Source of the DNA: Patagioenas fasciata
Lineage: Eukaryota > Chordata > Aves > Columbiformes > Columbidae
Assembly: GCF_037038585.1 (NCBI RefSeq)
Contig: NC_092559.1
Span: 12,448,488-12,512,487, forward strand
DNA length: 64,000 nt
Direction of reading: 5' to 3'
Shown piece after piece: positions 10,221 to 21,546 of the stretch. The position numbers were made by a program, and so were the translations under genes. Position 1 is the first letter of the stretch; every line of letters starts with the position of its first letter. The notes beneath the pieces were generated by a model, which did not search any database, was not told where the DNA came from, and saw only the letters and a program-made list of their open reading frames with translations.

Positions 10221-11727
10221 TGTGGCAGATGCACTCGACCCCCCCTCAGCCAAACCAGCAGCAGTTTGGTCCAGGCTCCAGAGGAGGTAAGGGCCTGAGC
10301 CATAGCCAGGCCAAGAACTCCTTCCAGGAGACCCACAAGGAAGCAGGATGGCACACTGAATGCCAGTAACTTGTGAGCGCAGTGAGTCTTTTGCATACTT
10401 TTCCTACTGCATGCAATTTGACTACGAGTCAACCACTTCATTCTATGAATATGACAGCCTAGATGAGCCCACTTTGAGCTCTCCCTGCTAAATAAGTGAG
10501 CTGTATGGCAATGGTTTTACTACTCACAGGTCAGTGGATGAGCCCAATTCAAGTTCAGTATTAATCATTTAGTTTAAGTAGATGCACACCAAATGTAATG
10601 AATCATTTAGCGGTATAAAGTAGTATGTTTTTTAATATACTCTTTTCTTTATGTTACTTGGTAAGCTGGATTTGCTAAAATTTTAAGCTGTAAAGTTGAA
10701 GAGAAACTGCCAAATTCATGTATACCGTGATTAAGTTACAAAAGATGTACCCATCATTAACCAATTGACGTGATAAATGCTTTCTGACCATCTGCAAAAC
10801 GAGGGGATATTTTTCAAGTTTTAGATCCTTCTGCATGACAAGAGAGAGACAGGAGATTAAGTAATACATTGATTAGAAGCAGAGTTTATATTTAAATAAT
10901 AATTAATAGATGTATTGTAAGAAACTAAACAATTATAACTAACTTCATCAGTTATTTTTTAGTATAGATGTATGTCAAAATTTTCAAAAATTGTAATACA
11001 TATGTAATAATTATGTGAATATAAGCAATGCAAGAGCATCCAGTCTTTGGAGCACTTATGGAGGATGATCCCCAGTGTTCCCCAGCACTGATAAAATAAA
11101 AGAATGCTGCTTAACAGTATAACTGACTCTGTCGTTAAGTTTATTTCTCCATTTCAAAGTTCTGCTCATATTTACCAAAAGCAACTACAGACTACACTGA
11201 ACACTTGAAAGATAAGGTCTAGTTTGCACTTTGCTTGGAAAAACAGAACTAATGGGAAAAACGACGATCCAAGGCTAACACGGAGACATTACAGACATCT
11301 GCAAAACAGGGCCTATTTTGCACTTTGCTGAGAAGAAAGGATTTATTCAGACAAAACAGTACCTGCAAGGCTATGGACCATAAATAATGTCTAAGCTGAA
11401 CAAAATAAAGGCCGACATGGAATCAGAGAAAAAGATCCAATGAGAAGCAAGAAGACCTCAAAATGAAATATTGCTATTGGACTGAATCATGGTACGAATG
11501 ATTTGCAAAGATATAAAAGTCTATGGTTTTCTATGCTCAGGTCGGAACCTCTGTGCAGGTACCCAGCTTGAGCCAGTCCTCCTGCTATTCTACTCCATTA
11601 AATTTTTTTTTTCTGAGAATTTGTTTCCTGAAAGTCTGCTCTGCATACGGTTATCAGACCTCGCCTGAAAGTTTGCCTCTGGAGTTCTAAAATACAGACT
11701 CCGGAGTGAACGGTTATCAGGGAGAGA
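10221..11727 (+). mobile_element. Long LTR, family G copy 1 (3'-truncated, carries nested LTR)
   Basis: Starts TGTGGCAGATGCACTC and follows the 50070-51311 copy through AATAAA and the GTGCAGGTACCCAGC block. At about 11727 it breaks off and joins unrelated ERV internal sequence, so the terminal GCGACA end is missing. A 460-bp LTR (10697-11156) is inserted inside. Four copies of this about 1.15-1.25 kb family occur in the window. Confidence 0.75.
10697..11156 (+). mobile_element. Nested solo LTR with 4-bp TSD
   Basis: TGAAGAGAAACTGCC...TCTCCATTTCA, flanked by AAGT on both sides (10693-10696, 11157-11160). A GATAAAATAAAAG poly(A) signal lies near the 3' end. The uninterrupted sequence is seen at 50.53 kb (TAAGCTGGAAAGTTCTGCTC). 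A 4-bp duplication suits class I (gammaretrovirus-like) ERVs. Confidence 0.85.
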
Positions 11728-11737
11728 AGAATCTTAA

Positions 11738-12055
11738 GAATTTTAAACTCAAATAACATTTTCTGAGAACTCTGTTCAGCTGCATATCCCACAAGAAAAT
11801 GCTTGGAAAGCACAGATCTGCTTGCTGCAATCAGAACAGCAAAGTGAGCAAGAAATCTCCAAGGAAATTTTGGATACTGTATTTTCACTAGTATGGGCAG
11901 CTAAAGTACCTGGTAAAGCCAACACTACACTAACAGAACTGAGACAGAACTGAAACAGGACTTCAATTCGGTAAGGAAAAACAACATCCAATAAACATGG
12001 AAGCCAAAGTGGGGTTAGAGACTTTGATTAACAAGTTTATGCACTATGGACTTTT
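11738..12055 (+). mobile_element. Class II ERV internal fragment
   Basis: Aligns by eye with 59558-59825 of element D and with the reverse complement of about 4.5-4.7 kb (for example AAATCTCCAAGGAAATTTTGGATA and ACTTTGATTAACAAGTTTATG). No LTR of that family adjoins, so it is an orphan piece. Confidence 0.7.
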
Positions 12056-12073
12056 GCAGGAATGTCAATCAGA

Positions 12074-12120
12074 ATATGTATGTATGTATGTATGTATGTA
12101 TGTCTGTCTGTCTGTCTGTT
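12074..12120. repeat. (TATG)n(TCTG)n microsatellite
   Basis: At least seven TATG units pass into about four TCTG units. Confidence 0.95.
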
Positions 12121-12510
12121 TGGGATTGGAAGGGACCTCAAAAGATCATCTAGTCCAATCCCCCTGCTGGAGCAGGAACGCCTAGGTGAGGTCGCACAGG
12201 AATGTGTCCAGGCAGGCTTTGAATGTCTCCAGGGAAGGAGACTCCACAACCTCCCTGGGTAGCCTGTTCCAGTGCTCTGTTACCCTCACTGAGAAGAAGT
12301 TCTTTCTCAAATTTAAGTGGAACCTCTTGTGTTCCAGCTTGATCCCATTGCCCCTTGTCCTATCATTGTTTGCCACTGAGAAGAGCCTGACTCCATCCTC
12401 GTGGCACTCACCCTTTATATATTTATAAACATTAATAAGGTTACCCCTCAGTCTCCTCTTCTCCAAACTAAAGAGACCCAGCTCCCTCAGCCTTTCTTCA
12501 TAAGGGAGAA
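12120..12510 (-). mobile_element. CR1 3'-end fragment
   Basis: The minus strand encodes the CR1 ORF2 C-terminus ([18 protein letters not shown] and [19 protein letters not shown]), in a single open run of about 90 codons up to its natural stop. It is a typical 5'-truncated copy. A short direct repeat (CATAAGGGAGAAATAATACT twice, 12499-12538) marks its left junction with ERV pol. Confidence 0.9.
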
Positions 12511-12512
12511 AT

Positions 12513-14060
12513 AATACTCATAAGGGAGAAATAATACTCCAATTTTGCCAGTAAAGAAACCACATTCTATGGAATACTGGTTGATACAATATTTGAGAGC
12601 CATTAATCCTATTGTGATAAATGTGCACCTGGTAGTGCCAAAGCCCATACACTCTTCGACTAATATAGCAGGAAATAACATTTATTTTACTGTTTTAGAC
12701 TTGAAAGATGCATTTTCTGTATACGATGGGATTTAGAGAGCCAGAAGCTTTTCACCTTTGAATGGGAAAGACCTACCACTGGAAGAAAGATGCAGCTTGC
12801 TAGACTGTTTGCCAAAAGGACTTAAGAACAATCCTGCTTTGTTTGGTGACATACTGGTAAAATAATTAGAAGCTTGGCAGGTATCTGTGACTGTGTTGCT
12901 GATTCAGGAGGCAGGGAAATTAACTTTGGGACAGCAGATTACTGCATTTGCACCATATGCTGTGGCCTCAGTGCTGGAACAACAAGGACACCGTTGGCTG
13001 TCACCTGGTACAGTACCAAGCAGCATTACTGGAACAGGATGATGTAGGTTTAAAAACAACAACATTTTGAATCCTGCTATTCTATTGCTTATATTTAATC
13101 ATAACCAACTACTGAACAAGTTTTTTCTAGCAGACCAGACTTAAAGGATTCTCCACTGGAAGATGCAGAGTAGACTCTGTTCATGGGAGCAGTTTTGCTC
13201 TGAGTGAAGAACGACCATCTGGATATGCTGTGGTAACTAGAGAATATAACTGAATCACAATCATTGCCATCAAATATGTCAGCACAGAAAGCTGAGCTGA
13301 TTGCTTTGATTAGAGCCTAAGAACTGTAACAAGGCGAGTGGGTTAATATATAGAGACTCTGCATATGCTTTTGGAATTGTGCATGCACATGAGACAATGT
13401 GGAAAGAAAGAGGACTTCTGACTTTACAAGTATCACCAGAGGTGTCAGTAATGCATTGTAAGGCTCACCAATTTGGACAATCTGAAGTTAAACTGCAAAG
13501 AAAGTGGCCAATGAAGCGATAATGTGTGCCTTGATCCTACAAAACCTATATGAGAGTAGATGCTATGATAGTAAGTGTTAAAAGATATGCAATTTGACCT
13601 AAAATGCAAAGTTGTAAGATCGGGTTAAAGCCTCCACCTGGAGAGGTAAAAAGAGGGAATTTTCTGGGACAATTTTGGTAAATTGATTTTTCTGAATTTT
13701 CCAGATGACCTGAAACTTTCCCATGACGGACCAACAAAACTAGGGAAGTAGCAAAGAAATTATTGAATAAAATCATACCAAGGTTTGGCCGTTCCACATT
13801 TTATAGTAGAAATAATACAGACCATTTCTACTCTTCTAGGGGTAAGATGGGATTTACATACCCCTTAGAGACTTCATTGTAGTGGGAAGGTAGAAATAAT
13901 GAATCAATCTATAAAAAGACAATTAGCTAAATTGTGACAGGAATCTCATGCAAAATGGATAGATGTATTGTAAATTGTTTTCCTGAGAATTCACATTACT
14001 TCAAGAATAAGAGAAAAAGTAAGCCCTTCTGAAATATTGTATGGGAGACCCTATTCAGTA
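12513..14060 (+). pseudogene. Class I (gammaretrovirus-like) pol remnant
   Basis: Order of recognisable pieces: RT (PVKKPHSMEYWLIQYLRAIN, then FTVLDLKDAF, the LDLKDAFF block with the first catalytic Asp, and FEWERPTTGRK), RNase H (QGEWVN; a tail around 13.35-13.5 kb with MHCKAHQFG-like coding), then integrase pieces (PPPGEVKRGNF near 13630-13670; a D-x-S motif around 13680). Many stops and frameshifts. No gag, env or LTR of this lineage is identified beside it. It ends exactly where the LTR at 14067 starts. Confidence 0.7.
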
Positions 14061-14066
14061 AACTTG

Positions 14067-14783
14067 TGTCCTGGTTTTGTTAAAAACAAGACCAGTTCTC
14101 TTTTAGTGATTTTTCCTTTCAGCTAAGTTCAGCTAAGTGCCTTCTAAGTAACTGCATATTTTTCCTAGACACTGTACTGGTGCTGATAAGAGGACCAACG
14201 GAATGCTGAAGAAGCTCATGCTTAGATTTATTACTATGGTAACCAAGGTTAACGGATAATGGGACATATTTGGAAGGAGGAGTGGATGGAACAACTGACT
14301 AAAATTGACCAACTGAGTATTCCATCCCATAATCATCATGTACCCTATATAAGAGCAGAGATCACAAGGGTCTCGCCTCTTCGACCGTGGCTAGAATCTG
14401 GAGAAAACCTTGTCTGTCTGCCTGTGATCTATAGGCCTCAGGCCCTGCATCCTTGAAATCCATTTTCTGGTTTGCTGTGAAGTCCCGCCCATGACTTCCG
14501 GGTGCCTGCCCTACACCTGCTGGAGCCAAGCTCCTAGCTCCGCCGCTGCTGGAGTGATGCCAACTCCATATCGGACATTCAAGATTGCTTTTGTATATTT
14601 TGTATATATATTTATTCTCTATTTATTAGTAGCATTAGTAAAACCTTTAAAATTTTTCCAACTTGTAAGACTCTTTCTAACTTGAAGTCCTTCTTCCTTA
14701 TCTTTCTATCACCTTTTATGGTGGTGGGGATTAACAGAGGGCATCTGCCATTGTTTATTGTTGCCTTGCTTTAAACCTTGACA
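14067..14783 (+). repeat. Diverged ERV-L-type LTR
   Basis: Starts TGTCCTGGTTTTGTTAAAAA and ends AAACCTTGACA like the other ERV-L LTRs, but its body is clearly diverged (ACCAGTTCTCTTTTAGTGATT; TATA-like CCTATATAAG near 14343). It is followed by a related but distinct internal region. Confidence 0.85.
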
Positions 14784-15576
14784 GATTTAATTTGTGACCC
14801 ATACAGGGAGAGATGAACGTATGGGGAAAGAGAAAGTATGGATAGAGAGAGCCATACGGGGATAAGATAAGAAAAAAACTGTAACAGGTTTTGTTTAAAG
14901 GATGCTGTTGCAAATTTGGTTGGATTTAATAATGTCTTTTTTGGGATTAATTCTTATTGTTAATATTTTTGTGTGGAATGTCATCTCTGGAAGTCAGAAT
15001 AAAGTTGTTATAAAAGTTTTGTTCATGGGTTGTGTAGAAGTGATTTATTTAATCCTAATTAAGCCAATGATGTATTTCTATTAATTGTTATCATACTTCA
15101 GGAGTATGCATTTTTGGAATTCTTTGGTAGAAGCAGAAGAAATTAAAGAGACCTGTGCCTTTTGTTTTCTCAGTTTCAGGAGTGATATTTTAGGACAGCT
15201 ATTTAACTATTCTCTGCCTGTGGCATTAGAGCAAATTATAGATGCTTTGGGGAATTTTGAATATCCCTGGACATTTGAGTGAAGAGTCTCTGGAATGTGT
15301 GTCAGTCTTTGCTAGTGACAGGAATTGCCGCTCTTAAAGCTACAAGCACTTCAGCCACTGAAATGCCCATGCCAGCTACTGTACCCCCCTAGACAGATTC
15401 TGCAACTACGTCAGTTCTTATAACAGATACAATAGCTACTGCACCCCCCTCAACAGACTCTGCAGCAACTCCAGTTCCTGACTTGGATACTGCAGCCACT
15501 ACAACTGCAACATCAGTTACTGCATCCACTCAAACCCCCACAACATGTGATGTGGCCATTCAGACTTGAACAGTAT
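14784..15576 (+). pseudogene. Leader and gag N-terminus of a diverged ERV-L element
   Basis: The frame at 14902-15084 encodes hydrophobic MLLQIWLDLIMSFLG... and 15085-15282 encodes ...LEQIIDALGNFEYPWTFE. This is recognisably the same layout as the membrane-like gag N-terminus at 21713 (LENFEYPWSFD). A proline/threonine/alanine-rich repeat tract (ACTGCACCCCCCT... units, about 15370-15540) follows, as in the Ala/Ser-rich linker of the other copies. The primer-binding position has TTGTGACCCATACAGGGAG instead of the tRNA-Lys match. The element stops at 15576. Confidence 0.65.
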
Positions 15577-15581
15577 TAGTT

Positions 15582-15693
15582 CACAGAATCACAGAATGTT
15601 AGGGATTGGAAGGGACCTCAAAAGATCATCTAGTCCAATCCCCCTGCTGGAGCAGGAACACCTAGATGAGGCTACACAGGAATGTGTCCAGGC
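15582..15693 (-). mobile_element. CR1 3'-tail fragment
   Basis: CACAGAATCACAGAATGTTA followed by GGATTGGAAGGGACCTCAAA is the antisense terminal repeat and 3' UTR of CR1, about 110 bp. Confidence 0.92.
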
Positions 15694-16397
15694 CTTAATT
15701 TTGCTCTTCGAGATCAAGGTAAATGAACCATTGATACAGGGAATTAACAATTAACTAATTAACACTTAAAGAACTAACACTTAAAGACTTAAAGAACTAA
15801 CAGAGAGCTAACCCTTTAACCCACATCACTATTGCCTAACCTTGCTTAGCTTTGTGTAACTTATTGTATGAGAAAAAGGAGTTCGCTGACGCCTTGCAAA
15901 GATAGTAATCCTTGGGTGCATCCTTGGTGCATCCTTGGGTGAACTAGATAACAGAAACTTGGGCACAGGACAGGGGATATGCCAGTTTTAACCAACTCAG
16001 CAGTCTGAGTCCTAACCAACTCATCACACTGGACCAAAGGTGACGGTGTACAGAGAAGAGGACCCGGGTTCATGATCACTGCGCAGGTGCAACTAGGAGG
16101 AACCGGAGGTGGAGACTATGGAAATGGTCTCCTGGAACTCATTGTAATAAGAGCTGCCTTCTCGGGGACAGGTTATGAATATGTATAGGCATTCCTAAAA
16201 CTTTCATGAATATGTAACACTTGACTGCATTTAACCAAGCTCACAGCTACTGTAATTTTACACATGTATTAGGTGAAATTATCCCTCATGTGTCCAGCGC
16301 TGTAAATACATACCTTCTTTACAATCTTAAGGGTTGTAAGATCATTTCTGCGCCTCACCATCATGAGTCCATCACCGAATGCACCGTGACATTAAAT

Positions 16398-16415
16398 TGG
16401 CATCACGGACAGGAT
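16398..16415 (+). other. Candidate primer-binding site, tRNA not identified
   Basis: TGGCATCACGGACAGGAT begins six bases after the LTR-like end (…GTGACA), the same 6-base spacing seen in the ERV-L copies. Its complement ends TGCCA but I cannot match it to a known tRNA. Confidence 0.45.
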
Positions 16416-16703
16416 TCTGGGAAACAGAGGAGTGCAGGTAGTGTAGAGGGCTCTGTCTCTTGGAATCAAACCAGAAGATCTCAAAGTGCAAAAGGGGTGT
16501 TGCTCTCATGTTGATGAGAATTGTCTGCTAGGGAGAGTGAAGGGGTAATCTTATTTGTTAGTATAACTAAGTTGAGCCTTCCCGTAGCAGATTTTTGGCC
16601 CCTTCAACCACTCAGGAAAGAGAAGGGTGATGCAGCAGTTGCTGTGGCTTTTGTAACTAAGTTGTGCCTTCCCATAGTGGGTTTTGCCCCTTCGTAATAA
16701 GAA

Positions 16704-17160
16704 TGACTGAAAAGGCTAATAATCGAGATGTGAGAAGTCGAGACTCGTTCTACACACTTTTAGCAGAGTATGGGGCTTGACCCTCCGTACCTGGAGAAGA
16801 CTGGGCTCATGATAATTGGGCTAATTTACAGAGTGTAGTAGACCGAGTGATTTCTTTATAGACTAAGTCTAAGTTTAGATCAAATAAGGATAAAGCTATA
16901 GTCTGTGCTGTCCTAGGAGCTAACCTAGTAGCAGCGATTGAAGATCATCTCAGACGATGTAGTAATGAAAGCAAAATTATAGAATCCCTTGAAAATCTGG
17001 TGCAGATTTTGCAAAAAACTACCTTCAGTTTAGAACAACAATTAGAAAAAGAGAAGGAAGAAAATAGCTTATTAAAAAAAATATTTAAAAAACACAGGAG
17101 TGCTGAGAGAGTGGGAGCTAGAAGAGAAAAGTATCCGACAAATAAATCAAATCAATGAGG
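16704..17160 (+). pseudogene. Gag-like remnant of element F1
   Basis: ATG at 16704 opens a frame with internal stops. It encodes KDKAIVCAVLGANLVAAIED and then a Glu/Lys/Leu-rich coiled coil (SLENLVQILQKTT...EQQLEKEKEE). The ICAVLGAxL block and the following coiled coil are also present in the 51.8-kb element (KGKAMICAVLGAALIAA), which shows common ancestry. I recognise no zinc knuckle. Confidence 0.6.
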
Positions 17161-17330
17161 AGCATACTGACCCTCACATTACAAGTAAGCAAACACCTTA
17201 CACTGACACTGAGCTGACCAAACTAAAGAAAGAGTGTGGTCACCTCCCTAAAGAATCTGAAATGGAGTACGTGTGACACGTATCCCTAACTGGGGGAGAA
17301 CCCCTGGCAATCACTGGCACACCCAATCAA

Positions 17331-17696
17331 TTGCTAGAAAGTGTACACAAAGCAGCCTGCTTGCAAATGATACATGAAAGAAAATTGATTCCCGAATATG
17401 AATCCCCAATGATGCTGCCAGTGAATCCTGACATGATAACTCCCTTGATAAGGGGACTTCCAGAGTCTCTCCGAGAAACAGGAAAACTAGAACCTCCATT
17501 CCCTAGTAGTGGGCAGGGGGATGGAGGATGGATTTATATCCAACAGCTCACACACACAAAGAGGGGAGATTTATTGATCACGGCTATAGTGGGTCCTAAG
17601 CATGCACTTGTAACCTTTTTAATCGATGCCAGTGCACAGATTTCTGCTCTGAAGGAAGAAGATGCTAAAAGGTGTGGGGTTTCTCCCTTGAAGTGA
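17331..17696 (+). pseudogene. Retroviral protease-region remnant (F1)
   Basis: An open frame of 121 codons with TPLIRGLPESLRETGK and, near its end, VTFLIDASAQISALKEED. The latter aligns with the retroviral aspartic protease active site FLVDTGAQxS; here the catalytic DTG reads DAS, so Asp is kept but Thr-Gly is changed. The frame ends with TGA, after which RT is mostly missing. Confidence 0.7.
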
Positions 17697-18084
17697 CATT
17701 TTTGCGTCCTCAGTGCCTTACAGTCCACAGAACAATACCCCCTTCCCCTGGGTGCCAAGAAAGGTATCAAACCGGTTATACAAGAAATGTGAGAACAAAG
17801 AGTGGTAATAAATGCCCATTCTCTTTTTAACTCCCAGTGTGCCTGGGAGAAAAGTTTGTTCGTTGCTAGCCTGACTCTAGTAGAAGTAGAGAAGATTGCA
17901 TGACAACAGCCGATCGTATTAAGAAGCTCATTTAAAATAATAAAAACAGTCACTTCTGGGGCCCGTACCCCTGATGAGGTGGTCCAGGAAGCCTCAGTAT
18001 GAAAGTGGTATGCTCAGATTGAACACTATTGTAACATTTTCTCAATATCTGAAGGAACTTTAAAAAACCTAGCTATACAAGCTG

Positions 18085-18454
18085 TGGGCTGGGTAGCTTC
18101 TCATCAGGTAGATGGGGGATCCGCAGAAAATGGAATAACTGAGCTGATGAGTTAGCAAGACTGGCCCCCGTACAAAAGGACCAAATTTCAGAAGACTGGG
18201 AACGCTTGTTAGAATGGTTACATGTAAAATGCAAACACACTGGAGCTAAAGGCTTGTATCATGAAGCCCTGGTCAGCAAACAATGTCGAAGACAGCTTGA
18301 AAGGCACCCTTTAGAAGACAACCCTCTACATTTAAGGGAGGGTAAAGGTTTGTGGGATATCTGGCAGGTGGATTATTTTAGCCCCTTTAAGCAAACAGGA
18401 GGTAAACATTTTGTGCTGGTGGGGGGGAATAACCCCAGAATTGGTCCAAACTGA
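18085..18454 (+). pseudogene. RNase H end and integrase N-terminus remnant (F1)
   Basis: A broken frame reads …LARLAPVQKDQISEDWERLL, then WLHVKCKHTGAKGLYHEAL and LWDIWQVDYFSPFKQTGGKHFVLVG. The WQVDYF block holds the first catalytic Asp of a retroviral integrase. The preceding H/C-containing segment is the decayed zinc-binding domain. The second Asp and the Glu are not found before the frame collapses near 18.55 kb. Confidence 0.65.
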
Positions 18455-19041
18455 AGCTTTTGGCAGGGCTACAGGTGAAAACACTGTGAAACAATTGTGA
18501 GAATGGTTTGGAACTTTTCCAAAACCACAAGCTGCACCCCCGGATAATTGTATCATTTTAATTATTCTTGCCTCAAGGAGACGAGCCCTGTTTGTTTTCC
18601 TTTTTGCAGAAGAACTCTGAGGGAAACAGAGAATAACACAAATCATTCATTAATCGAATCTGAAGGCCTAAATTTTTAAAATGACCAATAGTATAAGCTG
18701 CTAATGCTTTTCTACATCTTTTCACTTACCTACTGTAGTAATTGAATGGGAGTGGGATAGTAAAGATTAAGTTAAAGACCTAACTGGTGTGTTGGGGACA
18801 GGATTGGAAGTCTTAAATGGTATTGATTCAGAAATATTAATGAATAAATTGGCTACCAGAAGTAAATATAAAAGACACACTTAGTGTGGTCCAAAATAAC
18901 CTTTCTTTGGCTCTCAGTTGTACTCAGGCACAACTGTGGATGCAATCAGTAGCCACCTCAATCATAAGAGAAGCCACTTTACTTTAGTTTACTTTAGTAA
19001 ACTTCACTTATAACCCCATCACAAACACAGCCACGACCTTT

Positions 19042-19689
19042 GTGTTAACCATACACAATGCTTCAATATACATAATTTACCCTATCATTGCATTAGGATT
19101 GAACCACAACAGAACTATACTCTATCCTTTCGAACACAGAGTATGGGTCCAAAAAGTAGAGGAAAAATGGCAAACTGTCAATTTAGAATCTTGTATTGTG
19201 CGAGAACAGCAAGGATTCATCTGTGAAAGTAATACAATCAGTGCTCAAGACATTTGTCTGAACACTGAGCAGAATTTTTGTCATTTTGAGATTCGTCCTG
19301 ACAATCAAGAAACTGTATTAGTGTATATTGGCAAAGGTTGTGTGTGCTTGAGGACTGCTTGTAACTCTATATTAGTAGATACAGTGATGGTAAATATTAG
19401 AAATCATTCAAATTTTTGTGTTTGTAATTTTGTTAAAATTACTGGATGTGATTTTTCTTATTTAGCACCAGTTATATCTCATCAACTTATACAATCTAAT
19501 GATACACCAATTTACAAATTACTACCTACACCTGTCAGGATGAATCTCACATTGGTAAAGCAATTGTTGCAACACCACGACTTGATCAAGATCTTGGAAG
19601 AAGTTCAAGTAAATGGACAGAAAACCTTGATAACCGTTCACCACAATGCTGAAGAAATTCACCGTGTGTTGAGTAGAAAAAGATGTTGA
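19042..19689 (+). pseudogene. Env-like ORF, 215 codons (F1)
   Basis: This is the longest intact frame in element F1. It is Cys-rich (about a dozen Cys, including CVCLRTAC and FCVCNFVKITGCDF) with N-glycosylation sequons (NHS, NLT), and lies between the pol remnants and the 3' LTR, the envelope position. After a frameshift at 19.69 kb the next frame (19705-19950) gives HKWWDTLFGWS, then the hydrophobic run VVLLVLVLIGFVLSAILHVL and a basic tail, i.e. a membrane anchor. I see no CX6CC motif. I infer a transmembrane-subunit-like protein of unassigned lineage; the N-terminal part is missing. Confidence 0.6.
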
Positions 19690-19704
19690 ACATAAGTGGT
19701 GGGA

Positions 19705-19950
19705 CACGCTTTTTGGGTGGTCACCTACTGCTACAGGCATCCTGAACAAGTTGTGTCACTCCATAGTTGTTCTCTTAGTATTAGTTTTGATAGGTTTTGT
19801 TCTGTCCGCCATATTGCATGTTTTAAATTGGAATTTGGTAAAGCGTTTGACACATTTAACATCTGTACTTAATGCACATAATTTGTTTAGTGTACCCTCC
19901 AATGTAGACATCCCTAAAACCATTGATACAAAGCGGATCACGTGGATATA
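19705..19950 (+). pseudogene. Env-like membrane anchor, frameshifted from upstream ORF
   Basis: Continues the env-like frame in another phase: a WWDTLFGWSPTATGILNK juxtamembrane segment, about 23 hydrophobic residues, then a short polar tail ending before the 3' LTR. A one-base-scale indel near 19.69 kb separates it from the 215-codon ORF. Confidence 0.6.
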
Positions 19951-20860
19951 AACCACTTTTCCTTTTCTTCCTCTATACCTCTCTTTGAGGATTGTGTTAC
20001 TGCCACAAGCTCCTGATAATAATGTTCAGCCATGGGGTGGTGCAGGAGTCAGTCCAAAGAACAGTATCTGCTTGAACATTGCCATCAAGAACAGATGGAC
20101 AACGACTTGGAGAGAGGCCTGAGGAAAAAAACTGTGTTATACAGGTCTCTCCGATCTGGGGACAATAGCTGTTGTCCAGAAGATGGATTTCCACCTGCTG
20201 CTTCAGCCAAACCTGCCCCCCCACCTCCTCCCTGTTACTAAGACCAATGAAGAAGAGCATGCGCAGAGGCTCGCCGAGGGTCTTGAGGTCACCCAAAGGA
20301 CCAGAAAGAGACCCCTGAACGTGAGACCACAAAGGCGCAGACAGGTTCTGGCAGGTGAAGCGGAGATTCTTCGAGCCTGTGCAGTTAAGCCTGGATTGCA
20401 AAACAAAGGCGGAGATTGGCCTCGACCCATGGGAGTGAGAGGGGGTGAAGAAGCATAAAAGATGGTTCCTGACTGGACATTGTTGAGGTCTCCCCACCAA
20501 AGGATCACGGATCACGACAGAGGACTGGCAGGATGCTGTTTGGGACCTGGGACCATAGGGATGCCTTTGGACCCGTGATGGTAACCAACCCTCTTTCCCC
20601 CTTTCCTTTTTCTTTCCCTTTTTCTCTTTCTCTATCGCATGCCACTTTATGGGCAAAATAATAAAGTAACACTGTTTGATTGAATTAAAACCCCTTGGCA
20701 TTTTGGTTGTCTAATTTTGCGCTTCGAGATCAAGGTAAACGAACCATCATGAGTCCATTACTGAATGGACCGTGACAGTACCCCAAAGACAGTTTTAGGC
20801 AGACAACAAGTTCCAAAATAGACTTTATTCTGGCCAGAAAAGTGCAGCCAACAAACCAAC

Positions 20861-21522
20861 TGTCCTGGTTTTGTTAAAAACAAGTTTCTCTTTTAGTGAA
20901 TTTGCCTGTCAGCTAAAGCCTTCATGTTAGCTGCATTTTCCTGGAGAACCCAACACGTGTTTTGGTTAAACCTAGCAATGGAATGCAAACTTATTGATAA
21001 GCATGGATGGACATCTCACGAGAGGGGCAACGAGAAAACTGATGACCGAGAGACTGACCAACGGTGTATAACATTCCATTCACGTGAATACTTCATATAA
21101 AAGTGGGAGATCACGAGGATCTCAGCCCCTTTTTCCCCCTTTTCCCTTTTTCCTCATGGCTGACATTAGGAGAGGACCTTGCTGGTCGTCCCTGCGAACT
21201 GAGGCCTAGTGACAGACTGAATCCAGCTCCGGTTGGCTACAGAGTCTAATCCAGGACTTTGGGTGCTGGCTCTGCAGTTGCTGAGACTTACAAGATTGGT
21301 TTTGTATATTTTGTATTATTTTCTCTATTCTTATTAGTAGCATTAGTAAAACATCTTTAACTTTTCCAACTCTCTTCTCTCTGTCCTTCTTTCCCTCCCG
21401 ATCGCCTGTCCTGAGTGGGAAGGGGGGAGAGGGAGGGACAAAAGGGGGAAGTGGGGGGGAGAAGAGGTTAACAATACATCTGCCAGGGTTTGATTGTCAC
21501 CCCGCAATCTTAACCCTCGACA
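20861..21522 (+). repeat. 5' LTR of ERV-L A1
   Basis: 662 bp, TG...CA, with TATAAAA at 21096-21102 and a pyrimidine-rich then purine-rich R/U5 region. Same length as the LTR at 31381-32042 and only slightly different by eye. Confidence 0.93.
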
Positions 21523-21528
21523 GATAAT

Positions 21529-21546
21529 TGGCGCCCAACGTGGGGC
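21529..21546 (+). other. Primer-binding site, tRNA-Lys1,2 (A1)
   Basis: TGGCGCCCAACGTGGGGC, an exact match to the 18-mer complementary to tRNA-Lys1,2 known from spumaviruses, six bases after the LTR. Mammalian ERV-L usually uses tRNA-Leu. Confidence 0.93.

Larger units (their letters stand above)
15694..20777 (+). mobile_element. ERV element F1 with env-like gene (deleted)
   Basis: A proviral-type unit. A 5' LTR-like end finishes ACCGTGACA at 16391 and a possible PBS follows at 16398. Then come gag (16.7 kb), protease (17.6 kb), decayed pol with integrase (18.1-18.5 kb), env-like (19.0-19.95 kb) and a 3' LTR-like end finishing ACCGTGACA at 20777. Both ends share TTCGAGATCAAGGTAAA and ATCATGAGTCCAT. 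The U3 parts do not match each other by eye and the LTR starts are unclear. A related gag occurs at 53.0-54.1 kb. Confidence 0.65.

Noticed and set aside
12074..12120. TATG/TCTG array as a CRISPR-like or regulatory repeat
   Set aside because: Units are 4 bp with no spacers; it is an ordinary microsatellite.
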